Source: Parasalinivibrio latis
GTDB taxonomy: Bacteria > Pseudomonadota > Gammaproteobacteria > Enterobacterales > Vibrionaceae
Assembly (NCBI RefSeq): GCF_036825535.1
Contig: NZ_CP098812.1
Span: forward strand, 806,001-870,000
Direction of reading: 5' to 3'
Length of the DNA: 64,000 nt
Positions 25,533 to 35,034 of this stretch are shown in pieces. Numbering within the stretch: the stretch's first letter is position 1; each line of letters begins with the position of its first letter. The notes under the pieces are model-generated. The model did not search any database and was not told where the DNA came from. It was given only the letters and a program-made list of their open reading frames with translations. The position numbers and the translations under genes were made by a program.

Positions 25533-26660
25533 GTGAAATACGAACTGATTAAGAAAGATGGCCGGGCCCGCCGCGGACGCCTTCAATTTGAACGCGGCAC
25601 GGTTGAAACCCCCTGCTTTATGCCTGTGGGTACTTACGGCACCGTAAAAGGTATGACGCCGGAAGAAGTGGCCGACACTGGCGCACAGATCCTGTTGGGC
25701 AACACGTTCCACCTGTGGTTACGCCCTGGTCAGGAAGTGATGCGCGCGCACGGTGATTTGCACGATTTTATGAACTGGCAGGGTCCTATCCTTACAGATT
25801 CAGGCGGTTTCCAGGTATTCAGCCTTGGCCACATCCGCAAGATCACCGAAGAGGGTGTACATTTCCGTAACCCTGTAAACGGTGACCGTATCTTTATGGA
25901 TGCGGAAAAGTCTATGGAAATCCAGTATGACCTGGGTTCCGATGTGGTCATGATCTTTGATGAATGTACGCCATACCCGGCGACGCATGATGAAGCCAAG
26001 AAGTCGATGGAAATGTCCCTGCGCTGGGCGAAGCGCAGCCGCAACCATTTCGACAAACTCGGTAACAAAAATGCGCTTTTCGGAATCGTACAAGGCAGTG
26101 TATACGAAGATTTGCGTGACGTTTCCGTTAAAGGCCTGACAGAGATCGGCTTTGACGGTTATGCTGTAGGCGGTCTGGCTGTAGGTGAGCCGAAGGAAGA
26201 GATGCACAAGGTGCTGGAGCACACTTGTCCTCAGCTTCCGGAAGACAAGCCTCGTTATCTGATGGGTGTGGGTAAGCCAGAAGATCTGGTTGAAGGCGTA
26301 CGTCGCGGTATTGACATGTTCGACTGTGTGATGCCAACCCGTAACGCACGTAACGGCCATCTGTTTGTGACCGGTGGGGTAGTTAAAATCCGCAATGCCA
26401 AGCATCGTGAAGATACCACGGCGCTGGATCCGGAATGTGACTGCTATACATGTCGCAATTACAGCAAGTCTTACCTGCATCACCTTGATCGCTGTAATGA
26501 AATTTTGGGTGCGCGCTTAAATACCATCCACAACCTGCGTTACTATCAGCGCCTGATGGCGAGTTTGCGTAAGGCTATTGAGGAAGGTAGATTAGAGGCC
26601 TTTGTAGAAGAATTCTATGCGCGCCGCGGCCGTGAAGTGCCGCCGCTTAAAGAAATTTAA
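25533..26660 (+). CDS. tgt: tRNA-guanine transglycosylase
   Basis: 375 residues. The base-exchange site is intact (LTDSGGFQVFS with the general Asp, MFDCVMPTRNARNG with the nucleophile Asp) and the zinc site reads CDCYTCRNYSKSYLHH. It swaps guanine-34 of GUN-anticodon tRNAs for preQ1, the substrate for QueA. The start is GTG at 25533 with GGAGG five bases upstream. Confidence 0.98.
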   Translation: MKYELIKKDGRARRGRLQFERGTVETPCFMPVGTYGTVKGMTPEEVADTGAQILLGNTFHLWLRPGQEVMRAHGDLHDFMNWQGPILTDSGGFQVFSLGHIRKITEEGVHFRNPVNGDRIFMDAEKSMEIQYDLGSDVVMIFDECTPYPATHDEAKKSMEMSLRWAKRSRNHFDKLGNKNALFGIVQGSVYEDLRDVSVKGLTEIGFDGYAVGGLAVGEPKEEMHKVLEHTCPQLPEDKPRYLMGVGKPEDLVEGVRRGIDMFDCVMPTRNARNGHLFVTGGVVKIRNAKHREDTTALDPECDCYTCRNYSKSYLHHLDRCNEILGARLNTIHNLRYYQRLMASLRKAIEEGRLEAFVEEFYARRGREVPPLKEI

Positions 26661-26694
26661 TATTAACTACAACTAACAATGAGGATGTGACTTC

Positions 26695-27024
26695 ATGTTT
26701 ATTTCACAAGCACACGCTGCTGCTGAAGGTGCCCCACAGGGCGGTGGTATGCAGCTGTTCATCATGCTGGCTCTGTTCGCGGTTATTTTCTATTTCATGA
26801 TTTACCGCCCGCAAGCCAAGCGCGTGAAAGAGCATAAGAACCTGATGGGTTCCATGAAGAAAGGTGATGAAGTGCTGACCAACGGTGGCCTGGTAGGTAA
26901 AATTACCAAGATCGCTGAAGACAACGATTTCATCGTTATCGCGCTGAACAACAACAGCGAAGTAACCATCAAGCGTGATTTCGTGACTGCCGTTCTGCCA
27001 AAAGGGACTATCCAGTCTCTGTAA
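26695..27024 (+). CDS. yajC: Sec translocon accessory protein YajC
   Basis: 109 residues with one transmembrane helix (about residues 19-37, ending FMIYRPQAKR) followed by a small cytoplasmic beta-rich domain (KKGDEVLTNGGLVGKI). It associates with SecD and SecF. It follows tgt by 34 bases and precedes secD by 27. Confidence 0.95.
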   Translation: MFISQAHAAAEGAPQGGGMQLFIMLALFAVIFYFMIYRPQAKRVKEHKNLMGSMKKGDEVLTNGGLVGKITKIAEDNDFIVIALNNNSEVTIKRDFVTAVLPKGTIQSL

Positions 27025-27051
27025 AATCATACGCCATGAAGGATCGTAGCT

Positions 27052-28902
27052 GTGCTTAATAGATATCCTTTGTGGAAGTACATTATGTTGGTGCTGGTAC
27101 TTTTTGTCGGCACCCTTTATGCGCTTCCCAATATATACGGCGAAGATCCAGCGGTTCAAATCTCCGGGGCGCGTGGCGCCTCGGTTGATCTTTCGACTCT
27201 GGATGACGTCAAACAAATCCTGAACAAACAGGATATTCCTTTCAAATCTGTAGCTCTCGAAAATGGCCAGGTTCTGGTTCGTTTCAATAATACAGATACT
27301 CAAATCAGTGCCCGTGATGAACTGGGTGATGATCTGGGTAAAAACTACGTAGTCGCCCTCAACTTAGCCCCTTCTACACCAGAATGGCTTGAAGCCATTG
27401 GTGCCAGTCCTTTAAAACTGGGTCTTGATCTGCGTGGTGGCGTTCACTTCCTGATGGAAGTGGATATGGATGCCGCTATGGACAAGCTGCTGACTCAACA
27501 GGAAGACGCATTCCGTACTGAGCTTCGTGAAGACAAAATCCGTTACCGTGCTGTACGCACCGGTGACAACGATTCTGTTGAAGTGATGCTTCGCAACAGT
27601 GCTGATCTGGACAAGGCTGAAGCCCTGTTGAAGAAGAACCACCCTGATATGGTGTTCACTACTGACTCTTCGCGTCATGCGCTGAAGGCCGTGTTCAGTG
27701 AAGCTCGCCTGAAGGAAATCCAGAACTATGCGGTAGAGCAGAACATCACTATCCTGCGTAACCGTGTGAATGAGCTGGGTGTAGCCGAACCGCTGGTTCA
27801 GCGTCAGGGTGCCAACCGTATCGTGGTAGAACTTCCGGGTGTTCAGGATACCGCGCGTGCCAAGGAAATCCTTGGGGCAACAGCGACCCTGGAATTCCGT
27901 GAAGTGGATGACACTGCCGATCTGGCTGCCGCAGCAGCTGGCCGCGTACCACCGGGCAGCGAAGTGCTGAAAACCCGAGATGGGCGTCCGGCTGTGCTGA
28001 AAAAGCGCGTTATCCTGACCGGTGACCATATTACGGATGCGAGCTCCAGCTTTGATGAATACAGCCGCCCACAGGTAAATATCTCGCTTGATGCCGAAGG
28101 CGGCAGCAAGATGTCTGCGTACAGTAAAAAGAATATCGGTAAGCTGATGGCGACCGTGTTTGCAGAGTACAAGGACAGCGGAAAGCGCGATGCCAACGGC
28201 AAGGTTGTTCTCGAGAAGCATGAAGAGGTAATCAACCAGGCGACTATCCAGTCAGCCCTGGGCCGCAACTTCCGCATTACGGGTATCGACTCCCAAGCTG
28301 AAGCCCACAACCTGTCTCTGCTGCTGCGTGCAGGTGCCTTGATTGCACCTATCTCAATTGTTGAGGAACGCACCATCGGCCCATCTATGGGTCAGCAGAA
28401 CATTGATATGGGTATCCAGGCATGTATCTGGGGTCTGGTGGCAGTGATGGTTTTCACCATGCTGTACTACCGCGGCTTTGGCCTGATTGCCAACCTGGCA
28501 CTTGGTACCAACATCATCCTGGTTATCGGTGTCATGTCGATGATTCCAGGGGCTACCATGACGCTGCCGGGTATTGCCGGTATTGTATTGACGGTGGGTA
28601 TGGCGGTCGATGCCAACGTGCTTATCTTTGAGCGTATCCGGGAAGAGCTTCGCGACGGGCGTTCGCCTCAGCAGGCAATTCACCAGGGTTATGCCAACGC
28701 ATTCAGCACCATTGCCGATGCCAACATCACCACGCTGATTACCGCTATCATCCTGTTTGCGGTGGGTACCGGGCCTGTTAAGGGCTTCGCGGTTACCCTG
28801 TCTATCGGTATCCTGACTTCCATGTTTACAGCCATTGTGGGCACCCGTGCTGTGGTGAACCTCATCTATGGTGGTAAGCGTGTGAAGAAGCTGTCGATTT
28901 AA
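27052..28902 (+). CDS. secD: protein translocase subunit SecD
   Basis: 616 residues. TM1 lies at residues 9-26, the long periplasmic P1 domain follows with the LGLDLRGGVHFLMEVD motif, and five further TM segments close the protein (GIVLTVGMAVDANVLIFERIREE is the conserved TM4 motif with its Asp). With SecF it uses proton motive force to pull secreted proteins into the periplasm. A GTG start is used, with AAGGA upstream. Confidence 0.97.
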   Translation: MLNRYPLWKYIMLVLVLFVGTLYALPNIYGEDPAVQISGARGASVDLSTLDDVKQILNKQDIPFKSVALENGQVLVRFNNTDTQISARDELGDDLGKNYVVALNLAPSTPEWLEAIGASPLKLGLDLRGGVHFLMEVDMDAAMDKLLTQQEDAFRTELREDKIRYRAVRTGDNDSVEVMLRNSADLDKAEALLKKNHPDMVFTTDSSRHALKAVFSEARLKEIQNYAVEQNITILRNRVNELGVAEPLVQRQGANRIVVELPGVQDTARAKEILGATATLEFREVDDTADLAAAAAGRVPPGSEVLKTRDGRPAVLKKRVILTGDHITDASSSFDEYSRPQVNISLDAEGGSKMSAYSKKNIGKLMATVFAEYKDSGKRDANGKVVLEKHEEVINQATIQSALGRNFRITGIDSQAEAHNLSLLLRAGALIAPISIVEERTIGPSMGQQNIDMGIQACIWGLVAVMVFTMLYYRGFGLIANLALGTNIILVIGVMSMIPGATMTLPGIAGIVLTVGMAVDANVLIFERIREELRDGRSPQQAIHQGYANAFSTIADANITTLITAIILFAVGTGPVKGFAVTLSIGILTSMFTAIVGTRAVVNLIYGGKRVKKLSI

Positions 28903-28914
28903 GGAGACCTGAGC

Positions 28915-29862
28915 ATGCTTACTCTGATGAAAGGTGACAAGCCGTTCGATTTCATGCGTTGGTCCAAGCTGGCGTTTTTCTTTTCGGCGCTGATGATCAC
29001 AGCTTCTATCGTAACCTTGTCGACAAAATGGCTGAATTGGGGCCTGGACTTCACCGGCGGTACGCTGATTGAAGTAGGTTTTGACCAGCCGGCTGATCTG
29101 CCAAAGGTGCGTGAATCACTGGAAGCGAAGGGCTATGGCGATGCCGTGGTGCAGAACTTTGGTACTGCCCGTGATGTGATGGTTCGTCTCCAGCCTCGTG
29201 AAAACGTGAAGAGCGAAACCCTGGGTACTGAGGTTATTGCAGCCATCAAGGAAGGTACCGGTGCAAATGTTGAAATGCGCCGCGTAGAGTTTGTTGGCCC
29301 TAACGTGGGTGATGAACTTGCTGAAGCCGGTGGCCTGGCTATCCTTGTTTCGCTGATTTGTATCCTGATCTACGTGTCTGTACGCTTTGAATGGCGTCTG
29401 GCTACCGGTGCGGTTGCGTCACTGGCTCACGATATCATCATCACTTTGGGTATCTTCTCTCTGCTTCAGATTGAAGTCGACCTGACCATCGTGGCGGCAC
29501 TGTTGACGGTTGTCGGTTACTCACTTAACGATACCATCGTTGTGTATGACCGTATCCGTGAAAACTTCCGCAAGATGCGTAAAGGGGAGCCACCGGAGAT
29601 TATCAATACCTCCATCACCCAGACACTGAGCCGTACACTGATTACATCCGGTACGACTATGTTTGTGGTTATCGCACTCTTTGCGAAGGGTGGGGCAATG
29701 ATCCACGGTTTTGCTACCGCACTGCTGATTGGTATCACCGTAGGTACTTACTCTTCGATCTATGTGGCCTCGGCACTGGCTCTGAAACTCGGTATTAACC
29801 GTGAACTTCTGATGCCACCACAGGTTGAGAAGGAAGGCGCTGAGTTTGATTCAATGCCATAA
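28915..29862 (+). CDS. secF: protein translocase subunit SecF
   Basis: 315 residues with the LDFTGGTLIEVGF motif after TM1 and the VVGYSLNDTIVVYDRIRENF motif in TM4. It partners SecD. The ATG follows AAGGAGACCTGAGC, 12 bases after secD. Confidence 0.97.
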   Translation: MLTLMKGDKPFDFMRWSKLAFFFSALMITASIVTLSTKWLNWGLDFTGGTLIEVGFDQPADLPKVRESLEAKGYGDAVVQNFGTARDVMVRLQPRENVKSETLGTEVIAAIKEGTGANVEMRRVEFVGPNVGDELAEAGGLAILVSLICILIYVSVRFEWRLATGAVASLAHDIIITLGIFSLLQIEVDLTIVAALLTVVGYSLNDTIVVYDRIRENFRKMRKGEPPEIINTSITQTLSRTLITSGTTMFVVIALFAKGGAMIHGFATALLIGITVGTYSSIYVASALALKLGINRELLMPPQVEKEGAEFDSMP

Positions 29863-29893
29863 GGCAGGAAATCAGGTTTAGCCAATGAATATG

Positions 29894-29921
29894 GAATGCG
29901 TCCTTCGGGGCGCATTTTTTA
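29894..29921 (+). terminator. rho-independent terminator after secF
   Basis: AATGCGTCC and GGGGCGCATT pair around a short TTC loop and run into six T residues, closing the secF end of the operon. Confidence 0.85.
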
Positions 29922-30045
29922 TGTGGATATGGGAAAGTCGGGTCCTGGGTCCTTGAACTTGAAAGCAAAGCTGGAATGGTGCGGGAAAAGAGCTCTTACC
30001 GTCTTTTCCTAGGGCCTTCCACCCTGTTTTCCTTACCCCAGATAC

Positions 30046-30072
30046 AAAAAAAGCGCCTCTCGGCGCTTTTTT
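30046..30072 (-). terminator. bidirectional terminator after suhB
   Basis: AGCGCC and GGCGCT pair around TCTC, flanked by A and T runs on both sides, so it can stop transcription from either strand. It lies 18 bases past the suhB stop codon. Confidence 0.85.
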
Positions 30073-30089
30073 CAGTTCAGGCAGATGAA

Positions 30090-30893
30090 TTACTTCATCA
30101 TGGCTTCGTTCGCGTTTTCGCGAATTTTACCCAGCATGCCTTTCAGTACTTTGGCGTTCGCAGCAACGATGTTGCCGTTAGACATGTAGTTAGTACCGCC
30201 GGTGAAGTCAGTGACGATAGCACCGGCTTCGCGTGCAATCAGCTCACCTGCCGCGATATCCCAAGGCTTCAGGCCCAGTTCAAAGAAACCGTCTACACGA
30301 CCGGCAGCCAGGTAGCACAGGTCCAGTGCAGCAGAACCGGTACGGCGGAAGTCAGCGCAGTCAACAAACAGGGCAGCCATGATCTTCATGAAGCTTTCAG
30401 AGTGTTGCTTGGCTTTGAATGGGAAACCGGTAGCCAGTACAGTGCCGGTCAGGTCTTTAGAGTTGCCAGTACGGATACGGCGGTTGTTCAGCTGCGCACC
30501 TGCACCACGTTGGGCGGTGAAAAGTTCGTTGCGCATTGGGTCGTAAACACAGCCCAGTTCAGTGCGGCCTTTGATACGCAGGGCGATAGACACAGCGAAG
30601 TGTGGCAGACCGTTAACGAAGTTAGTGGTGCCATCCAGTGGGTCGATAATCCATTGATAGTCGCTCTTGGCATTGCCTTGTGAGCCAGACTCTTCTGCCA
30701 CGAATGCGTGGTCAGGGTATGATTTCTTGATTACATCGATGATGATGGCTTCAGCGCCCTTGTCGATGTTTGTAACAAAATCGTAGGTGCCTTTCTGAAG
30801 GGTTTCTACCGAATCAGCGTTTTCATGAGATTTTGCAATAAAGTCGCCCGCCTTGCGCGCAGCGCGAATGGCGATGTTCAGCATCGGATGCAT
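30090..30893 (-). CDS. suhB: inositol-1-monophosphatase family protein SuhB
   Basis: 267 residues with both family motifs: WIIDPLDGTTNFVNG (metal-binding Asp residues) and KPWDIAAGELIAREAGAIVTD. Besides phosphatase activity, SuhB in Escherichia coli is part of the rRNA antitermination complex. It is convergent to secF and divergent from trmJ, as in related genomes. Confidence 0.96.
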   Translation of the reverse strand: MHPMLNIAIRAARKAGDFIAKSHENADSVETLQKGTYDFVTNIDKGAEAIIIDVIKKSYPDHAFVAEESGSQGNAKSDYQWIIDPLDGTTNFVNGLPHFAVSIALRIKGRTELGCVYDPMRNELFTAQRGAGAQLNNRRIRTGNSKDLTGTVLATGFPFKAKQHSESFMKIMAALFVDCADFRRTGSAALDLCYLAAGRVDGFFELGLKPWDIAAGELIAREAGAIVTDFTGGTNYMSNGNIVAANAKVLKGMLGKIRENANEAMMK

Positions 30894-31074
30894 ACGATAT
30901 CTTCCCAGTGGATGTTAAAGAACGAAAAGCGGCGGCGAGTATAACAGAGTTTATCCAAAAGGAAAGTGGTTATTTTTTGTCCGCCTCTTGTTGAATGTGT
31001 CATTCAGATGACGATTCTCGTTCCGGATATGTTAGAATCCCGCCCGTTTTAATTCATAGCTGATAGCACCCCAG

Positions 31075-31809
31075 ATGTTAGACAATATACGCATTGTTCT
31101 CGTAGGAACGACACATTCCGGCAATATCGGATCTGCCTCTCGCGCCATGAAAGTCATGGGGCTGAAAAACCTGGTGCTGGTAGCGCCGGAGTGTACGGTA
31201 GATGGGCAGGCGATCGCACTCGCTGCCGGTGCCAGCGATATCGCAAACAATGCGCGTATCGTAAATACCCTGGAAGAAGCCATTGCTGACTGTGGCCTGG
31301 TTGTTGGCACCAGTGCGCGCAGCCGGACACTGGACTGGCCGATGCTGGATCCTCGCCAGTGTGGCCGCAAGTTGGTTGAAGAGGCCGCAACCCATCCTGT
31401 GGCTGTCGTTTTTGGCCGGGAACGTACCGGATTGACCAACGAAGAACTGCAACTTTGCCATTACCATGTCTATATTCCGGCAAATCCGGAATACAGTTCG
31501 CTGAATCTTGCAATGGCAGTACAGACCGTCTCTTACGAAGCACGTATGGCCTGGCTGGAAAGCCTGGAATACAGCGAAGAGAAAAAGATGGAAGAGGAAT
31601 ACCCTCGCAGCGAAGAACTGGAGCTGTTTTACGGCCACCTTGAAAGTGTTTTGTCACAAACAGGGTTTATTCGTAAAAAGCACCCTGGAATGGTAATGAA
31701 CAAACTCCGTCGCCTGTTCAACCGTGCCCGCCCTGAAATTCAGGAGCTGAACATACTGCGCGGTGTGCTTTCATCGGTAGAAAAGCTGATGCAAAAAGGT
31801 GACAATTAA
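31075..31809 (+). CDS. trmJ: tRNA (cytidine/uridine-2'-O-)-methyltransferase TrmJ
   Basis: 244 residues with the SPOUT pattern: IRIVLVGTTHSGNIGSAARA-like start (here ...NIGSASRAMKVMG), VFGRERTGLTNEEL and the knot region IPANPEYSSLNLAMAVQ. It methylates the ribose at position 32 of several tRNAs using SAM. Positioned upstream of iscR as in many gammaproteobacteria. Confidence 0.95.
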   Translation: MLDNIRIVLVGTTHSGNIGSASRAMKVMGLKNLVLVAPECTVDGQAIALAAGASDIANNARIVNTLEEAIADCGLVVGTSARSRTLDWPMLDPRQCGRKLVEEAATHPVAVVFGRERTGLTNEELQLCHYHVYIPANPEYSSLNLAMAVQTVSYEARMAWLESLEYSEEKKMEEEYPRSEELELFYGHLESVLSQTGFIRKKHPGMVMNKLRRLFNRARPEIQELNILRGVLSSVEKLMQKGDN

Positions 31810-31855
31810 CCTTTGTAACCTAAAGGTTAAAAGCCTGACTCAATTATATGGTTAT

Positions 31856-31880
31856 ATACTTGACTGAAATAGTCAGGTAT
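31856..31880 (+). promoter_or_regulatory. IscR type 1 binding site before iscR
   Basis: The 25 bases form an imperfect palindrome with half-sites ATACTTGACT and AGTCAGGTAT around a short A/T centre, matching the known type 1 IscR site. A probable -10 element, TATACT (31855-31860), overlaps it. Holo-IscR binding here would repress the isc operon. Confidence 0.75.
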
Positions 31881-31920
31881 GCAAAACTGCCTGTAACAAT
31901 AACCGACAGGCATAAAAGCT

Positions 31921-32442
31921 ATGAGACTGACTTCAAAAGGAAGATATGCTGTAACAGCCATGCTTGATGTGGCACTGCACTCGGAGCAAGGACCGGTTCC
32001 TCTTGCTGATATTTCTGAGCGTCAGGGAATTTCGCTCTCCTATTTGGAGCAGTTGTTTTCTCGTCTTCGCAAAGCCGGACTGGTGTCCAGTGTGCGTGGA
32101 CCGGGTGGTGGTTATCGATTGGGCTTAGACGCCAATGATATTCCTGTCGGTACTGTGATTTCTGCAGTTGATGAGTCAGTAGATGCGACCAAGTGTCAGG
32201 GCAAAGCTGATTGCCAGGGTGGAACCCGCTGTCTGACTCACGCCCTTTGGAGCGATCTCAGCTCAAGAATCAGCAGCTTCCTCAGCGATATTACGCTGGG
32301 TGAGCTAATGAAAGATAACGACGTACAACAAGTGGCGGGACAACAGGATGCCCGTCAGGATACCGCGCATACTCCGCGGAACACATTGGGAACAAGAGCC
32401 AAGCAAGACAGTGCCCTCATCGGCGTTAATGTGCGCTCATAA
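31921..32442 (+). CDS. iscR: Fe-S cluster-sensing regulator IscR
   Basis: 173 residues of the Rrf2 family. The winged helix is at residues 1-60 (LTSKGRYAVTAMLDVALH) and the [2Fe-2S] ligands C92, C98, C104 and H107 are all present (KCQGKADCQGGTRCLTH). With its cluster it represses iscRSUA-hscBA-fdx. The C-terminal 30 residues are low-complexity Gln/Asp/Arg-rich, longer than in Escherichia coli IscR. Confidence 0.97.
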   Translation: MRLTSKGRYAVTAMLDVALHSEQGPVPLADISERQGISLSYLEQLFSRLRKAGLVSSVRGPGGGYRLGLDANDIPVGTVISAVDESVDATKCQGKADCQGGTRCLTHALWSDLSSRISSFLSDITLGELMKDNDVQQVAGQQDARQDTAHTPRNTLGTRAKQDSALIGVNVRS

Positions 32443-32471
32443 GCACGCTGTTGGTGTAGTTGGAGAGTGAA

Positions 32472-33686
32472 ATGAAATTGCCAATCTATCTCGATTATTC
32501 AGCGACCTGCCCGGTGGATCCGCGCGTAGCGAAGAAGATGATGGAGTATCTGACCATCGATGGGACTTTCGGTAACCCGGCTTCCCGTTCGCACCGTTTT
32601 GGCTGGCAAGCTGAAGAAGCTGTTGATGAGGCACGCGAGAATATCGCTAACCTGCTGAATGCAGACCCACGTGAAATCGTATTTACTTCTGGTGCCACAG
32701 AGTCAGATAACCTGGCTATCAAGGGTGCAGCCCATTTCTATGACAAGAAAGGCAAGCACATCATCACCAGCAAGACCGAACACAAAGCCGTTCTGGATAC
32801 CTGCCGACAATTGGAACGTGAAGGTTATGAAGTAACCTACATGGAGCCTGAAGCAAACGGCCTGATTGATCTCCAGAAACTGGCTGACACCATCCGTGAA
32901 GACACCATCCTGGTTTCTATCATGCATGTGAATAACGAAATTGGCGTGATTCAGGATATTGAAGCGATTGGCGAGCTGTGCCGTTCACGTAAAGTCTTGT
33001 TCCATGTTGATGCAGCCCAGTCTGCAGGCAAGATTGAGATTGACACCCAGAAAGTGAAGGTTGATCTGGTCTCTCTAAGTGCCCACAAGATGTACGGCCC
33101 TAAAGGCATCGGTGCGCTTTACGTACGCCGTAAACCACGTGTTCGCCTGGAAGCGCAGATGCACGGTGGCGGTCATGAGCGCGGTATGCGTTCCGGTACA
33201 CTGCCTACCCACCAAATCGTTGGTATGGGCGAAGCTGCCCGCATTGCCAAGGAAGAGATGGAACAGGATCGTCAGCACTCCCTGGCGTTGCGTAATCGCT
33301 TCCTTGATGGCATCAAAGAGATCGAAGAAGTGACCGTTAATGGTGACCTTGATCAGCGCGTAGCTCAAAACCTCAACGTGAGCTTTGCATTCGTCGAGGG
33401 TGAATCTCTCCTGATGGCACTTAAAGACCTGGCTGTTTCTTCCGGCTCTGCCTGTACATCTGCCAGCCTTGAGCCTTCATACGTACTGCGCGCCCTGGGC
33501 CTGAATGATGAACTGGCACACAGCTCGATTCGTTTTAGCTTCGGCCGTTTTACAACGGAAGAAGAAGTGGATTACGCTGCAGAACTGATTTGCAATGCGG
33601 TATCCAAGCTTCGTGATATGTCACCACTTTGGGACATGCACAAAGAAGGTATCGACCTGAACAGCGTTGAGTGGGCTCACCACTAA
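32472..33686 (+). CDS. iscS: cysteine desulfurase IscS
   Basis: 404 residues when read from the ATG at 32472, exactly the Escherichia coli length, with GGAG six bases upstream; a longer frame to 32460 is rejected. The PLP lysine sits in SLSAHKMYGPKG and the active-site Cys in VSSGSACTSASLEPS. It donates sulphur to IscU and to tRNA thiolation enzymes. Second gene of the isc operon. Confidence 0.98.
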   Translation: MKLPIYLDYSATCPVDPRVAKKMMEYLTIDGTFGNPASRSHRFGWQAEEAVDEARENIANLLNADPREIVFTSGATESDNLAIKGAAHFYDKKGKHIITSKTEHKAVLDTCRQLEREGYEVTYMEPEANGLIDLQKLADTIREDTILVSIMHVNNEIGVIQDIEAIGELCRSRKVLFHVDAAQSAGKIEIDTQKVKVDLVSLSAHKMYGPKGIGALYVRRKPRVRLEAQMHGGGHERGMRSGTLPTHQIVGMGEAARIAKEEMEQDRQHSLALRNRFLDGIKEIEEVTVNGDLDQRVAQNLNVSFAFVEGESLLMALKDLAVSSGSACTSASLEPSYVLRALGLNDELAHSSIRFSFGRFTTEEEVDYAAELICNAVSKLRDMSPLWDMHKEGIDLNSVEWAHH

Positions 33687-33719
33687 GTTACTGGATATTG
33701 GGATTACGAGGGAAACACC

Positions 33720-34103
33720 ATGGCTTACAGTGAAAAAGTAATCGACCATTACGAGAATCCACGTAACGTGGGCTCATTTGAAAAAGATGATCCATCAGTA
33801 GGCAGCGGCATGGTTGGTGCGCCTGCTTGTGGCGATGTGATGAAGCTGCAGATTAAGGTAAACGACGCCGGCATTATCGAAGATGCGCGTTTTAAAACCT
33901 ATGGTTGCGGTAGCGCAATCGCGTCCAGCTCACTGGTAACAGAGTGGGTAAAGGGTAAGTCCTTGGATGAAGCTGCATCTATCAAAAACTCAGAAATTGC
34001 TGAAGAGCTGGAACTGCCTCCGGTTAAGATCCACTGCTCAATCCTGGCAGAAGATGCTATCAAGGCAGCTGTCAGCGATTACAAGAAAAAACATCAGTCA
34101 TAA
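33720..34103 (+). CDS. iscU: Fe-S cluster scaffold IscU
   Basis: 127 residues with the three cluster cysteines (C37 in GAPACGDV, one in YGCGSA, one in IHCSIL) and the LPPVK motif recognised by HscA. It assembles new Fe-S clusters from IscS sulphur. Confidence 0.98.
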   Translation: MAYSEKVIDHYENPRNVGSFEKDDPSVGSGMVGAPACGDVMKLQIKVNDAGIIEDARFKTYGCGSAIASSSLVTEWVKGKSLDEAASIKNSEIAEELELPPVKIHCSILAEDAIKAAVSDYKKKHQS

Positions 34104-34127
34104 GAACAGTAGAGGGTTGTAGTACGT

Positions 34128-34451
34128 ATGGGCATTTCGATTACTGAAACGGCAGCTAACCGCGTTCGCCAATTCCTTGCCAACCGAGGCAAGGGGCTGG
34201 GTTTACGACTGGGTGTTCGCACATCCGGCTGTTCGGGAATGGCCTACGTGCTCGAATTTGTTGATGAGCTGTCTGACGAAGACAAGGTTTTTGAAGACAA
34301 AGGCGTAAAAGTCATCATCGACAGTAAAAGCCTGCTCTACCTTGACGGTACAGAGCTCGACTTTACCAAAGAAGGCCTGAATGAAGGCTTCAAATTCAAC
34401 AACCCGAACGTGAAGAACGAATGTGGTTGTGGTGAGAGCTTCAACGTCTAA
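34128..34451 (+). CDS. iscA: A-type Fe-S carrier IscA
   Basis: 107 residues with the three invariant Cys of the family (TSGCSGMAY and the ECGCGESF tail). It passes clusters to apo-proteins, chiefly [4Fe-4S] targets. Confidence 0.97.
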   Translation: MGISITETAANRVRQFLANRGKGLGLRLGVRTSGCSGMAYVLEFVDELSDEDKVFEDKGVKVIIDSKSLLYLDGTELDFTKEGLNEGFKFNNPNVKNECGCGESFNV

Positions 34452-34479
34452 ACGTATTTGAGTAAGGCCGCGAGCTACC

Positions 34480-34995
34480 ATGAATCACTTTGAACTTTTC
34501 GGGCTACCGTTCCAGTTTGAGCTGGACGGTAGCTCACTTTCTTCAACCTACCGCGAATTGCAGCGGAAATTTCATCCGGACAACTTTGCTACGGCTGGCG
34601 AGCGTGAAAAGCTCGAAGCTGTGCAGCGGGCTGCCCAAATTAATGATGCCTTCCAGACCCTGAAAGATCCGGTTCGCCGAGCAGAATATATGCTTGCTGA
34701 AAACCAGGTAGATATCAGGGCGGAACAGCAGACCATGCAGGATCCCGAGTTTCTGATGCAGCAGATGATGTTGCGTGAGGAACTGGAAGAGATTTCTGAC
34801 AGCACTGATGCAGAAGATATGCTTTTCGACTTTGATGGTCGAATTCAGGTGATGTTTAAATCACTGGTCAGTGAGCTGAAAGCGAGTCTTGACGGGCAGG
34901 CATGGGATGACGCTGCGGTGATTGTCCGCAAGCTTAAATTTGTGGTGAAACTCAAAGACGAAATAGCCCGCGTTGAAGACAGCCTGCTAGGGTAG
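34480..34995 (+). CDS. hscB: co-chaperone HscB
   Basis: 171 residues with an N-terminal J domain carrying the HPD motif (RKFHPDNFA, near residue 32) and a C-terminal helical IscU-binding domain. It brings IscU to HscA and stimulates its ATPase. Confidence 0.97.
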   Translation: MNHFELFGLPFQFELDGSSLSSTYRELQRKFHPDNFATAGEREKLEAVQRAAQINDAFQTLKDPVRRAEYMLAENQVDIRAEQQTMQDPEFLMQQMMLREELEEISDSTDAEDMLFDFDGRIQVMFKSLVSELKASLDGQAWDDAAVIVRKLKFVVKLKDEIARVEDSLLG

Positions 34996-35034
34996 AACCC
35001 TGACAGGCGTTAAGCCTAAGACACAGGATTTCCC

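Noticed and set aside
27412..28221. 269-codon antisense frame inside secD
   Set aside because: Lies opposite a certain gene, with Cys/His-rich, unlike-protein composition typical of antisense shadows.
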